A stretch of DNA of 64,000 bases from Amaranthus tricolor (Eukaryota; Streptophyta; Magnoliopsida; Caryophyllales; Amaranthaceae). Where the stretch lies: assembly GCF_026212465.1 (NCBI RefSeq), contig NC_080059.1, positions 13,839,273-13,903,272 on the forward strand, in the 5' to 3' direction. Below are positions 1 through 12,729 of the stretch, piece by piece (within the stretch, counting starts at the first letter, position 1; each line of letters starts with the position of its first letter). Made by a program: the position numbers and the translations under genes. A model generated the notes under the pieces. The model worked only from the letters and a program-made list of their open reading frames with translations, made no database searches and was not told the origin of the DNA.

Positions 1-40
1 ACTCACCCTAAGAATAGTCACTAACTCACTACGTCGCATT

Positions 41-464
41 TATTAGATATAATCTAGAATAGTCTTCTACACATAAACTTGGAGTATGATAAGGAAAGTT
101 CTAGATTAATATGAGAATTCTAGAGCTTATGGACTAATCTAGTTAAATGTATCTAGGAGCTTGTGGAGTAATCTAGATAACATAGTTTAGCCTACTTAGT
201 ACTAGTATAAATAGGAACTGTCAATTAATATGTTGTGAGTTGAAGAGAGACACAACTAAAAGTAAGTTCAAAACACAAAGTGAGAGTATTAGTCAGTGAA
301 TATGAAAGTTGTAATCTAAGTGTAAGTGTCCCAAAATAATTATGTCGAGTGTGTGTCCTCTAAATTATAAATTGTTCTTCTTGTAAATTGAGTTATGTGT
401 ATAGTAATAAAATTACGTTTTTAATTACTATATCACGAGTGTCATTGAAATTATTTTTCCAACA
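41..464 (+). repeat. 5' LTR of the truncated copia element
   Basis: Starts TATTAGATATAATC, probably a mutated TGTTAG, and ends CCAACA before the primer-binding site. It carries about 30 bp (around 98-130) that the right LTR lacks. Confidence 0.7.
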
Positions 465-499
465 TTTGGTATCGAACACGACGGCGAAAGAGAAGATGA

Positions 500-1200
500 G
501 CGAGCACTAGCTGCAGAGGAGTCCGGTAGAGGGAGGAATGATCGGGAATGTTACTATTGTCATGAGAAGGGACATATTCAATGGAATTGCCCAAAGGCAA
601 AAGAGATTTAAAGAATTTAAAAGGATTGCAAGAGAAGTTGGGCAAAGTAAAGTTAGATGAAGAGGGTGATTCATCTAATGTGGCCCAACAAGAAATTTAT
701 GGTGAAGAGATTTTCTTGCTTAATGTAAAAAGAAGGAGGTGAGTCAAGAGAAATGGGTATTAGATTCGGCCGCCTCTATACATGTGTGTAGGGACCAAGA
801 AATGTTCGAGATGTTGGAGTAAAAAGATGATTTTGGCTACGTTCAAACATGTGATGGACTTAAGTTAAAAGTTGAAGGCGTGGGAAATGTGAAAATGAGG
901 CTCCATGATGAATATGTAAAGACAGTCCATAATGTGAGGTATGTACCTAAAGCTCGAGCTAATTTGATATCTTTGGATAAGTTGACAAGAAATTGATGTA
1001 GATACGTTGGTAGTGGAAAGTGGTGTAAGGTTTATTATCGTGATCGCTTGGTCTTGCAAGGAAGGAGGGCGGATAATAATATTTGTTATCTTGATGGTTG
1101 TGTTATTGGAAAACACATGTTGGAGCGTAAAAAGAAGTCGAAGAAAAAGATCCAATTTAATGAAGCCGTGGAGGTATTTTATATTTTTTTTGTACAAGAT
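500..1200 (+). pseudogene. copia gag-protease remnant
   Basis: A CCHC zinc knuckle (C-x2-C-x4-H-x4-C) is encoded at 549-590, typical of retroelement Gag nucleocapsid. From about 754 the translation reads WVLDSAASIHVC, the copia aspartic protease active-site region (LDSxAS), followed by the usual GAG-pre-integrase run ending VRYVPKARANLISL. Stops and frame changes interrupt it, for example TAA near 820 and a frame break near 610. Integrase and RT are missing, so the copy cannot be autonomous. Confidence 0.75.
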
Positions 1201-1218
1201 TTTTCAGATTAGGAGGAA

Positions 1219-1619
1219 TATTAGAAACAATCTAGAAAAGTCTTCTACACATAAACTTGGAGTATGATAAGGAAAGTTCTTTATGGACTAATCTAGTTAA
1301 ATGTATCTAGGAGCTTGTGGAGTAGTCTAGATAACATAGTTTAGCCTACTTAGCACTAGTACAAATAGGAAGTGTCAATTAGTATGTTGTGTGTTGAAGA
1401 GAGACACAACTAAGAGTGACTTGAAAACACAAAGTGAGAGTATTAGTCAGTGAGTGTGTAAATTGTAGTCTAAGTGTAAGCGTCCCAAAATAATTGTGTT
1501 GAGTGTATGTCCTCTAAATTATAAATTATCCTTCTTGTAAATTGAGTTGTGTGTATAGTAATAAAAATTACATTTTTAATTACTATATCACGAGTGTCAT
1601 TGAAATTATTTTTCTAACA
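1219..1619 (+). repeat. 3' LTR of the truncated copia element
   Basis: A direct repeat of 41-464, following a purine tract at 1211-1218. It ends TCTAACA about 300 bp downstream of the KNOX stop codon, so the KNOX 3' UTR and poly(A) site probably lie between 1620 and 1919 or read into this LTR antisense. Confidence 0.7.
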
Positions 1620-1919
1620 TTCAGGTATATATATTGTATACATACATAGATAATTCTACAAAATGGGTAATATATGAGTAGTTTGCATTTAATCGGACAA
1701 CGAACCACGTATCATTACAAAGTTTCGTTCAAAGACTAAAATAATATGCCCAAATCTTACAATCGCAGAAGACTACTTGCTTATACACTTGATCAAGTAC
1801 ACTTACACAGATACACATACAAACATACAACACTTAATATAATCATAAACATGGATTCTAATTAAGGAAAACAAAATGACAAAAGAATAAGATAATTGAA
1901 AGATATGAAGAAAGTTTAG

Positions 1920-2123
1920 TTATGTTCCAAAACGGTAAGCGGCATCACCCATGTAGTGACCATCCATATACAGATTTGGATTGTGGGGATGAATGCCATC
2001 CATCACCATAAATTGCATGTCTTCTGATGGTTTCCAGTGTCTTTTTCTTTGGTTTATAAACCAATTGTTGATCTGTTTTTGGTCTAATCCTGTTGCTTCT
2101 GCCAATGCCACTTTTTCCGATTC
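1920..2123 (-). CDS. KNAT1: KNOX exon 5 (homeodomain recognition helix and tail)
   Basis: Begins [15 protein letters not shown] after acceptor ATCAG. It contains the recognition helix [14 protein letters not shown] and the BP-like tail, ending in TAA at 1922-1920. Confidence 0.95.
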   Translation of the reverse strand, partial: ESEKVALAEATGLDQKQINNWFINQRKRHWKPSEDMQFMVMDGIHPHNPNLYMDGHYMGDAAYRFGT

Positions 2124-5100
2124 CTGATTTCATTACAATTTTCATTTTCAAATTAATCTTGCCGTCATATAACCAAATTAACAAAAACATTAAATTGATG
2201 GTTGAGGCGCATTATATGTTATATACTCTAATACGTTGCCTCGGCTTCTTACATGGAAATCTTTTGGGTAGAAGTGTGGACGCATCACAGTTGCTTTTCA
2301 TACCTAGCTCTAAATATTTCACTTAAATGAGATGCGGAGTGGTTGAGATTCGAACCCGTGACCCTCTTGTCACGCTAGCTTCTAATATTACAGCAAAGAA
2401 CCAAATAACTAAAAACTTAAACTAATATGAGTAATTATAATTGAAAGCCTAAAATATGTTATATATACTTTATGTTACAGAATATAGCATATTTTAGTGC
2501 TTCAACTATCATCTTAAACTTCTATTGAGTTAGTTTTTGACATAGTATCAGAGCCAGCGTGATAAGAAGTTACGAGTTCGAATCTCAATCAATGGTTAAG
2601 GCTCTAAAATATGTTATATTCTCTAACAGTGAAGAAATTTAGAGGGGTGAGAAATTTCTTGTTTGGATAATAAATTTTTGTTAAGATATTAATCTTTTTA
2701 AAGTTGGAAAGATTTAAAAGGAAAACTCTCATTTCTCTCTCTTTCCCTTTCCTTCCATCTTAAACAAACAAGAGTTACTCCCCTTCCATTTCTTTTCCAC
2801 TACTTTCCCTTCCCTTCGATCTCTTTTCTTCTTTTCTTTTCCTTTCTCTCCAAAGTAGTTATCTAAACATAGTGTAATGGTAACAATATCAATAAGATAA
2901 AAATACGTGATTAATTAAAGCTAAAAGCAAAAGAATACATACAGAAGGATAGGGCCATTTGTAGTGCAACTCCCACCAACTGAGAAGCTTCTGACGAGCC
3001 TCTTTGGGAAGCTTACCTTTCTTCTTCTTCTTAGAAAGTTCTTGCTTAAGACTACTCAAATAACCACTATATTTCTTTAGAAGATGGTTTTTCAATTCTC
3101 TATCTTCTGCTCGAGGATCAATCTCTGGAAGTTCTGTTTCACCTCCACTGTTCTCCTCTTCTTCCTCAGATGAACCTACTCCTTCAGATTTTTCATCTAT
3201 TTCATAGGGTTTTATTTTATTAATTTACAAGTTAATAATTAATTAATTAAATAGACTTATCTTATCTTACATACAAAATAATTAACAAAAACCAATTATT
3301 ATGGAACATTAGGGTTATAAATTTCTTATGTTTGATATGGTAGTTGGCATTAAAATGGTGCGAATGATAATACAAATTTAGTTTTAAAATATCATAACAA
3401 GTTTAAATGTCTTCCCATTTATCAATGTTGTATAAGGTGATAATGAAAATTTATGGAAAAAAAAACCTTTTGGTGATAAAAATTCATTATCATGGGAATT
3501 AAACGGAACATTTTTATATAATTTACATAATAAATCAGAGGAGGTTCTAAGAATGTTCAATATATCTACCGCATAAGGCCCCGAAAAATAAGGGGCCTCA
3601 ATATTAAATTACGTAGTCTATATTAATTAAGTGTTAAATGACACAAAATTGTTAAATAAATATCATAATTTTTGAAATTACATACAGCTTTAAGAAAATT
3701 TATCAATTTTTACTCCGCTCCAATAATAAATTATTCACATTACCGCCACTAATATCATCAAACAAAGGGTCGTAAAGATATGTATTAAACCAAAAATAGT
3801 ATTTTTATTTTTTAATAACATTAGGGTATTAAATTGGTGGTAACACTGAGTCCTGAATGATGGTTTTCTTAAACCAAAATTAAAAGGTTGGATTGGTTTA
3901 GTAGAGACTAACACGAAAGCAAAGAGTAAAAGAAAAAAAAAAAAAAAAAAGAATGAATGAAAGGTTCAGGTAAAGTGAGATAGAACTCTCAGTTAACAGG
4001 TCAAAGTGTCAGAAGAAAACATGCATTGAAATGAAATGCAATGCAATGCCCACTCACAAAGACAAGAAATGACACCACTCAGTAATTTGACCATCTCATT
4101 TCTGAAACTTTGTTTCGAAACAAATCATACATTAAATACAATACAGCCTGTTTGGACTTTGGACTTTGCTGCCATGGATGATCTAAATTTAGAATTCTTA
4201 AATATTAGTTGATATTAATTTATATTATTTTTTATTTTTATTTAACTATTTTTACTGTTTTATTATACTTATTATATTTTACTTTTTACGCAATACAATA
4301 CGTAAGTTTGATCATTTATATCATAAGCTATTCTTAACTAAAAATTATAAAAATATAATATAATGAAAGTATTCGTTTAGACGATTCAAATAAGATTTCA
4401 CTTGACTATATTTTTTTAACACATTAACCGCAATATATAAAATAAGCTTAAAAGATGAATAGTACCAAATTACCAATAATTCTTATATCACGACTATTTC
4501 AGAATGGAAAAAGTATTTCTTTTTAGATTATAAAATTTCGAAAAAGAATGAAAAGCGAACACAACCTTAAATCTTAGTGTACTTCCTCCGTTCCATAATT
4601 GTTGCTACATTTGCATGGGTACGAGAATTAAGAAAAGTGATTGACCTACACTGTAACTGATTGTTTACTTTATAGAGTATAGTATTTTATTATTGTTAAT
4701 TGAAAAAGAAAAAGGAAAAATAGGTTGTTAGGTTACTTTATAGAGTATAGTATATATATTTTATTATAGAGTATAGAGTAGGATAAAAATAGGGGTAGAT
4801 AGAAGTTTAAATGATTGTTTTATTACTAAAAACGGAAATGTAGCAAGTAATATGAAATTGCCAAAAATAAAAAATGTAGCGAGTATTATGGAACGGATGA
4901 AGTATTATTGCTCCATCACTCATAGAATGACATAGAGTAATGAATCCAAGTAGGAGCAGGAGTAGTCCGTTTATGATTAATGTGTTGTCAAATGTTGTAT
5001 GTGGACTAGAGTAACTCGCACTATCAAATCTGTGATGGTCTAAGTATACCACCAACTCTGCTACAACTTCCTAGAAATATGTCTCCATTTACTTTCTTCA

Positions 5101-8100
5101 AATCAAACTCTACCTACACACTAACAAACAACCCTTAACAGAAAGCCTATTATCACATTCTTAAGCTCCTCACTCATGAAACCAACTACACTGCTGTGTT
5201 TTGTTATAGGCTTTGTATTTGGCTCTGTGGTTGATCAAACATATGGAACAAACTTTTGTTAAATGGCTTTTAAGCCCATTTAAAAAAGGTTTTAAACCAA
5301 AACTATATTTTTTATCAATAGTTTTTATTTGTGTTTAACTTTTTAATTTGATTTTTCTTTAATAAATTGACTGCGAACAACTAATAGATAATTTCTACCA
5401 CATATTTCTATAACAATTGACTTAAAGAACTTGTTTATCAACAATACTTTCAACTAGTTATATGATGGATCAATGTTAGATTATATAACATATCTTGGGG
5501 CCTCAACCATCAGCTTAAGCTTATGGTTAAAGCCCCAGGATATGTTATATACTATAACACGCCCCCTCACACGAAACCCCATTGGGCTAGAAGTGTGGAT
5601 GCGCATAGGCGCTGAATATTCTACTTTAAATGAGGGGTGGTTGAAATTCGAACCCGTGACCTCTCACGTTGGCTTCTGATATCATGTCAAGGAACCAACT
5701 CAACCAAAAGCTTAAGCTGATGGTTGAGGCCCCAAGATATGTTATATACTCTAACAATCAACAATTACAACTAATAGTCATTTGTTATACAAACAAAAAA
5801 AGTCACCAAAATTCATTTTTAATCATATTTTTTCGTCTCTTTTTAGTTTAATTAAAATAATATTCCTATTTTATAATAATAAAAAATCATCACTTTTTAT
5901 ATTTTTTTCTCAATTAAAATAATCATTTGTGATAAAATATTAAATAGATGTCGGTTATCTAGAAAAATGATTTTTGATATAATTTTTCAAATTATTGTTT
6001 TTTATATTAGGTTTATTAGAGTAGTCATACACAATTGTTATCCTCAACAATTAATTTCTTATTGATAGATGATGTTTTATTAAAAATACAACATAATACA
6101 CGTTTATTGGACATTTTTAGTGACATTTAATTTAAATGCTACTACTTTAAATTTCTAATGATATATGTAGTAGATTTAGGGATATTTATTAGACCATTTA
6201 GCACATAAAAAAAAATCATACTAAAATTTTTCGCGACATAGAATTTAGTGACATTTATGACATTTCTTATAAATATCACTATAGACTATAATAACATATT
6301 ACATATGTCGCCAAAAGCCAAACAAAGTGTCACTATATTACTTTATAGTGAAACTTAAAATAAAAACCAATATTTATTACATAAGATATATATATTAATG
6401 ACAATTTTAGTGCCGAAAAATTAATTTTATTGTAGCGTCTTAGTTTGAATTATAATGTAGGTAAGTCAGAATGTATAATGTAATAGAAGTTTAATACTTT
6501 TTAGCTCAATTTATTTTACGTTTTTGAAATAATGAAGCCTAAAACTAAGTAAACAAAATAAAAAAAAAGTAAAAATTTGAGACTCTTTAATTTAGTAGGT
6601 CATACGATCAAATATCTTAATCATGCTCGGAACCACTCATGATCTACTATAATAGGAGTATATTCAGTTCATTGTCAGAGTTTAAGTGCATTATCACAAT
6701 ATATATTTTCAAGTAGAGTAATATTCACTTTTAGGCAAATTGGGAATATTCAATTTTAAGTTTAAGCTATTTGCCTCACTTAACTTCTAATTCCCAAAAA
6801 ATATTAATAACTTTAAAGTTAACAAAGAGAATAAGAACTTATCAATAATGTTTACTTTTATTCAATTGAAATCATGATAAGCTCTCATAAGCTCAATATA
6901 ATTTAGACTAAGTTTGTTGGATCAGATCATAAGATCGTAGGATTGTAAGATCGTGTTAAGATTATACCATTAGTACTATCCTATCTACGATCCATATTAG
7001 TTATCTGTTTTTAGATCGTAATAACTTAGATCAGAATTGCAATTTTAACAACAATAACTCTGAGTATGCTCAAATAAGTTGAAATTATATGAAAAATGGA
7101 TGAATGGAATGCAATATATAGTTTCTAGAATTAAAATGCAGCAATAATTCAATGTAACAAGTTTTGCTCCATGCTTTTATATTGATGCATGCATGTTTAA
7201 TTTCATACAAGGAAGATACATGTTTCTCAGTATGTGGGCTACCTCATTTATGCTTGTCCTCTTTCTAAGATATATAGGGTTAATTTTTCAATGTAAAAAA
7301 GTTAGTTAATTTTTCATGCTAATTATAATTCAAAATTTTAATGTTTAAAGGTTATAAAAATAAAAAGCTGAAACAACACATAAATTTAATAAAAAAAACT
7401 CTAAATTGTTAACATTAATCTCGTTTTCAAAAAGTAACACTAGTCAATATTAAGTCTTATCTGCATTTGTGGGACTCATTTTATGTAGCCGTTAAATAAT
7501 TTTAATCCTCATTTCTTTTTCATTTCTTTGATTTAGTTACTGTAAACTACTATATAATACTAGTTTTTGGCCTTACCACTTATTATCTTGCCCCACTTTG
7601 TAAGGATTTTGTGTGTGTTGAACGAATATAAAGCAATTTATAGATATTTAGCAACTTAAATTTCATCCAATACATAATTTGGTTATTTCAAGGCGAACTT
7701 TATCTTTAAATTAAAGGATATTTGACAAACTATTTTTAAAATTTGCCCCACAAGTGTTTATCTGTTTTTTAGATACTATTCATCTCTTATTCTTAATTTT
7801 TATTTTATTATTAATCTATAAGTTAAAACATAGTCAAGTGGGATCTTGTTTTATTCGTTTCAATGCAAGGATTATTCATATCAACTTTTCATAATTTTTA
7901 ATTATACACCATTAGAGATAATAAGAATTGAATAAGTGTATTAGATAGAATGTATAAAGCAAATGAGATACTTATAATGAATATGAGAGAGTATTTAACT
8001 TAACTGAAATTCAACTTTTATGGGAAAACAAAAAAGCTTCTCATTTCTTATTCATTTTAGTTGTCGAGGTAACATTTGACTCTTAGTATCTCTAATTGTA

Positions 8101-11100
8101 TTTCATTAAAAATTATAAAAAATTGATATTAATAATTCTTGCACTGAGACGAATAAAAGAAGACCCTCCTTAACTTTATTTTAACTTATAGATTAAAATT
8201 AAAATACAAATTAAGAGGAACTCATGAATATTGACAAAAAGTAAATGAGACAAATAAAATAAATAGGAGGGAGTATTATTCATTGGTCTTGGCCTTTTGA
8301 TGACTCATTTTGTCATTTCATCTTTAATAAATAATGAACAACCAATAAATATTTTAAAGTTATGCATATAAGTGATATCGAGTACTCTAAACTTAATTTA
8401 GCTAATTAAATGAAACTAATCCAAATAATTGTTTAGACTTAATTTAGCTAATTGAATGAAATTGATCCAAATAATTGATTAGACTATAATAGACTAATAT
8501 ACTTTTTAAGTTAGTTAATTATAACGAAACTTTAAAAAAACTTAATTAAACTGTTAGACTATCAATTAATTGATTACACACTAATATTTAATTATAAAGG
8601 GTTAAAAATATAATTATTTTTCTAAACATAATAATTGGTTCCATGTTATATGTAGATTTTTTCTTTTCTTTTTTTTTGAGGGAAATGTTATATGTAGTTG
8701 AAAATGATAAAATTGAAAAGAGAGAAAAAAAGAATAGCAAAATATTTTTTTCCACATTGCTTGAGGAGAAAATACAAGTCTAATGCTCTTTATCAAAGAA
8801 AAGGAGATCTGTGTTTTCCATTTTGATGTACCTTGGTTTTTAAGTTTTTTATAATACACTATCCATTTCACTAAAAATGTCTCATTTACTTTTTGACATT
8901 ATTCACTTATTATTCTTAACTTGTATATTATTCTTAATCTATAAATTAAAATATAGTTAAGTGAGATCTTGTTTGATTCATATTGATGCAATGATTATTA
9001 ATATCTACTTTTTTTATAATATTTCGTTATATATAATAAAAGATATCAAGCATTAAATAAGTACATTGAATAACGTCAAAAAAATAAATAAGACATTTTC
9101 TGTTGAATGAAGGTAGTACGTTACCTTTATACAAAAAAAAAATAGTCCGACGTTGTTTTAGGAAGCAAATTGAGACTCTTTTGTGGAAGAAGAGAAAATT
9201 AGTAAAACAAGTATTTAGATGTTGGGATTATTTTTCATATGAGAGTTATTAATAACTTTATTTGAAATTATAATTATTGGTAAAATACCTAATACCATTA
9301 TGTCTTTGGGGTATTAGGACATAGTCAGACTTAAAATTAAAAAACAAACTATCATAATACCTTTCTTTCAAACTTATTGACTTATTCATCATTTTATCAA
9401 TTTCAAAAAGAAATATCATCTTCAGAATGTAAAAATATAACTTTGTTTTTAATAACATTCTCTATACTTTTATCCTGTAATACGTTAATATAATTATATA
9501 ATAATTTTCTACAAATTAAAAGATTTTATATTAAAACTAATCATTTGCATATAAATATAAGTGAGAAAATAAATTTAAAAAGATATTTGAGATAGTATCC
9601 GAAAAGATATATAAAATAAATAATAAAAATTTTGTCTATATATAAATCAATTAGATAATTCTAATTAAAAGAAAAGAGAGAAGATCAAAACAACGATAAA
9701 AATTAAATTTGTTTTATATCGTTTGGGAAACAAAGTGAAAACCTAATGCTCGCTTATATAAAAGAAAATAGAGAAAAACATAATAGGAATAGTAAATTAA
9801 ATTTTGTCTCAGATTAATTTTTTTTTTTGAGTTGACCCCACATTATTTAAGGATTGAAATAGAAGCTAAGTGTTTAAACTTGTTCCAAATCGACTAATAA
9901 AAAGGATAAAAGATGTTGTCTCCATAAAAAAGTTGTCATACATTACTAAAGTTGTTATGGTGAGCGTTTATATTGGTTTATGAATATCATCAATTAGACC
10001 ATCATCACATTTATTAGCCACATTCAAACATGAGCTCAAACTTAAATTCTTAACATTTAGTCTTCGACTTAATCTAAAATGGGATCTTAATTTGTTAAGT
10101 AAATTTATTATTGGATAATTGTTTTTTTTTAATGTATAAACAACAATTTGGTTAAAAGTTAGTTTGAGTTTTACAAGATTTTGGGTAAAAATAGATTCGG
10201 ATCTACAACCGGTTCAGTAGAAAAACTCAATTTAGGTTTGAAATCTCAGTCATCCGTTATATGTCGATTATAAAATGCAATTGCAATTGAAGTTTCATTT
10301 CCCCAAATTTAAATATCAACTAGTTTATATACAATTTCAGTTAAAATAATATCGGTCTGATACCAACCTAATAAGCATAGACATTCCGAGCAATAAATTG
10401 CATGGCCCGGCCCAGCCCGGCCCGATCCGACCCAACATACCCTAGGAAAGACGATCTAGGTAATTGGAGTAGATGACATTCTTTTGGAGTTTAGAGAGGA
10501 GTAAGAGTGGAACAGTGTGTACAGAAAAAATGTAGGTCACCGTGTGACATAGTAGTATAGTACTACTACTCCTCTAGTACTCTACAAACTGGTAAATTTG
10601 AGAAAACAAATAGAAAAATAATAGCCCATCTACTGAGAGTAGACTAGTAGTGCCATTAATATGAAAAGATGTTCTGACAGAGAGTACACCCTATCCTACA
10701 CAACACCTACTTACTCTCTCACTCATTGTTTCCACTATTTTAGCATCCTAAGTTCTTTTTTTCTTTTTTTTTTTTTATTCTTTTTAACCATTACCATTTC
10801 CCAATACCCCATTTAATTAACCCCTTTTAATCATTAATTTACCCTAATGTTTCAATCGTTACTACATTTAGGGGCTACACCTTTAAAACACCGACAGTTT
10901 TCTTTCTTATTGGGGTGTTTATCGTTCCTAATCATTACTCCCTTCACCCTTGTTCATCTCAATTTTACATTCAACCGACAAATGGCTAATAACTGGTATC
11001 TAATAGCTAATAGTTAATAGTTGATTATACTGATTGATTTGATCAGATGATTATTTTAACTAATTTAATCAACTGATGTTAAACCACTGCTATGAAAAGC

Positions 11101-12630
11101 TTGTTCAAAAACAGCTTATTCACATTAATAAGCTGTTTCGACCAGTTACTTCACTAAACACTAGCATTAATTAGTTTGATCGTCCAATTTTTATTTAAAT
11201 CAAAATAAGCTAAAATTGCTCAATAAGCTAATTTGTCAAACATACCTATTATTTTTATTTTAACATGTTAAACTTATTTTTTATTATTTTCGTATTGGGA
11301 TATAAACTTTTTCAATATTTTTTAATATCATCTATAATTTATATATTTCAACTCTCAGTTTATATCATCTATGCCATTTAGTTTGTCTCTTTTTATCATC
11401 AAATCCTACGTTTTCTTTTTTAAAAGAACATTTTTTACAGTTAATTCAAATTCAAATGAACAAAGTAATAAATTGCCTTGTAGACACAAGTAAACAATTT
11501 AGTCTATTTAACTCAATTTATTGAGATATTGAGTCAATCAAATCACTGCATAATGTAATGGGTAGTGTTCTTTTATAATTTCATCCACTTTTTTCTTCAA
11601 CATAATTGTTATTTGTTTAATTTATAAACTATGAATTAATATTTACATTTCTATCAAGATGTATAAATTAAATAAATCGGAATGAAATTGAAGTATATAT
11701 AAAGATTTCTATTTTATAACAATTTGGGGATGATTAAGTTATTGGAACCACTCACGAAAAAAAGTTATTGAAAAGTGTAGTTTGAACATTTTGTTTTTTA
11801 CTACACTAAATAAATGATTGATGTATCATAATATCATTTTATATTTAAAAGGATTACAATGAATCAATGATTGCATCCTTAAATTATGGTAATTTAATTA
11901 TTCTAGACATACTCTACAACGTCTTGCTCAAGACAAGAGCAGCAAAGCATTTGCTTTGTCCATTATTTATTTATTTATTTATTACTTAAGTTTTGGTGAA
12001 TTCTTTTCTATCAAAAATAAAACGGTAATATAAATACTTTGAAAAATAATTTTAAAATGTAAATAATATTTAAAAAAATATAATCATCGAAAATAAGATT
12101 GGGAAAATTTAATGCCACACATTAACATGGTGAATAAGGCTAATTCCGCAGGACAAAGTTAGAATATTTTTATAGTTTATTTGACAAGAATTCCCATTTT
12201 GCTATTTTCGTCTTGTTGTATTCAATGAAAATTATAAATATTAATAATAAAGATAGATTTTATTATAAATACTCTAACATGCATGATGAAAGTGCTTAGT
12301 GGAGTGTTATAGAACAATTTATCCAGATTTTATTTGTAAATATATTTGTAAAATTAATATTTCTAATAAAAAAATAGCGTAATAAAAAAAAAGATAAAAA
12401 TTTCTATAATGTAGAACATATAAATAACCAAATTAAAAAAAATATTATAAACGGATGTATTACTAAAGCACCAGAACAAAGATATATAATCATGATTGTT
12501 GAGCAATACAATTAATATTCAAAATTTAAATAATTTGATAATCGTTATTATAAATCCAGATCTTTTTTAAAAATTAATAATTATTACACAATATTACTGT
12601 TATTATTTATATTTATATTATATTATATTA

Positions 12631-12664
<34 letters not shown>

Positions 12665-12694
12665 GAGTAATTATAATTATTATTATCATTATCA

Positions 12695-12729
<35 letters not shown>

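Larger units (their letters stand above)
41..1619 (+). mobile_element. Truncated Ty1/copia LTR retrotransposon
   Basis: Two direct repeats of about 400 bp (41-464 and 1219-1619) flank a 750 bp interior. The repeats share long stretches, for example around 60-120 and 1240-1290, and both end in ACA. Right after the left LTR comes TTGGTATCGAAC, a degenerate match to the initiator-Met tRNA primer site TGGTATCAGAGC. AGGAGGAA just before the right LTR is the likely polypurine tract. The interior encodes only a zinc knuckle and a protease/GAG-pre-integrase remnant; integrase, RT and RNase H are absent. It is therefore a deleted, non-autonomous copy. No clear target-site duplication was found. Confidence 0.8.
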
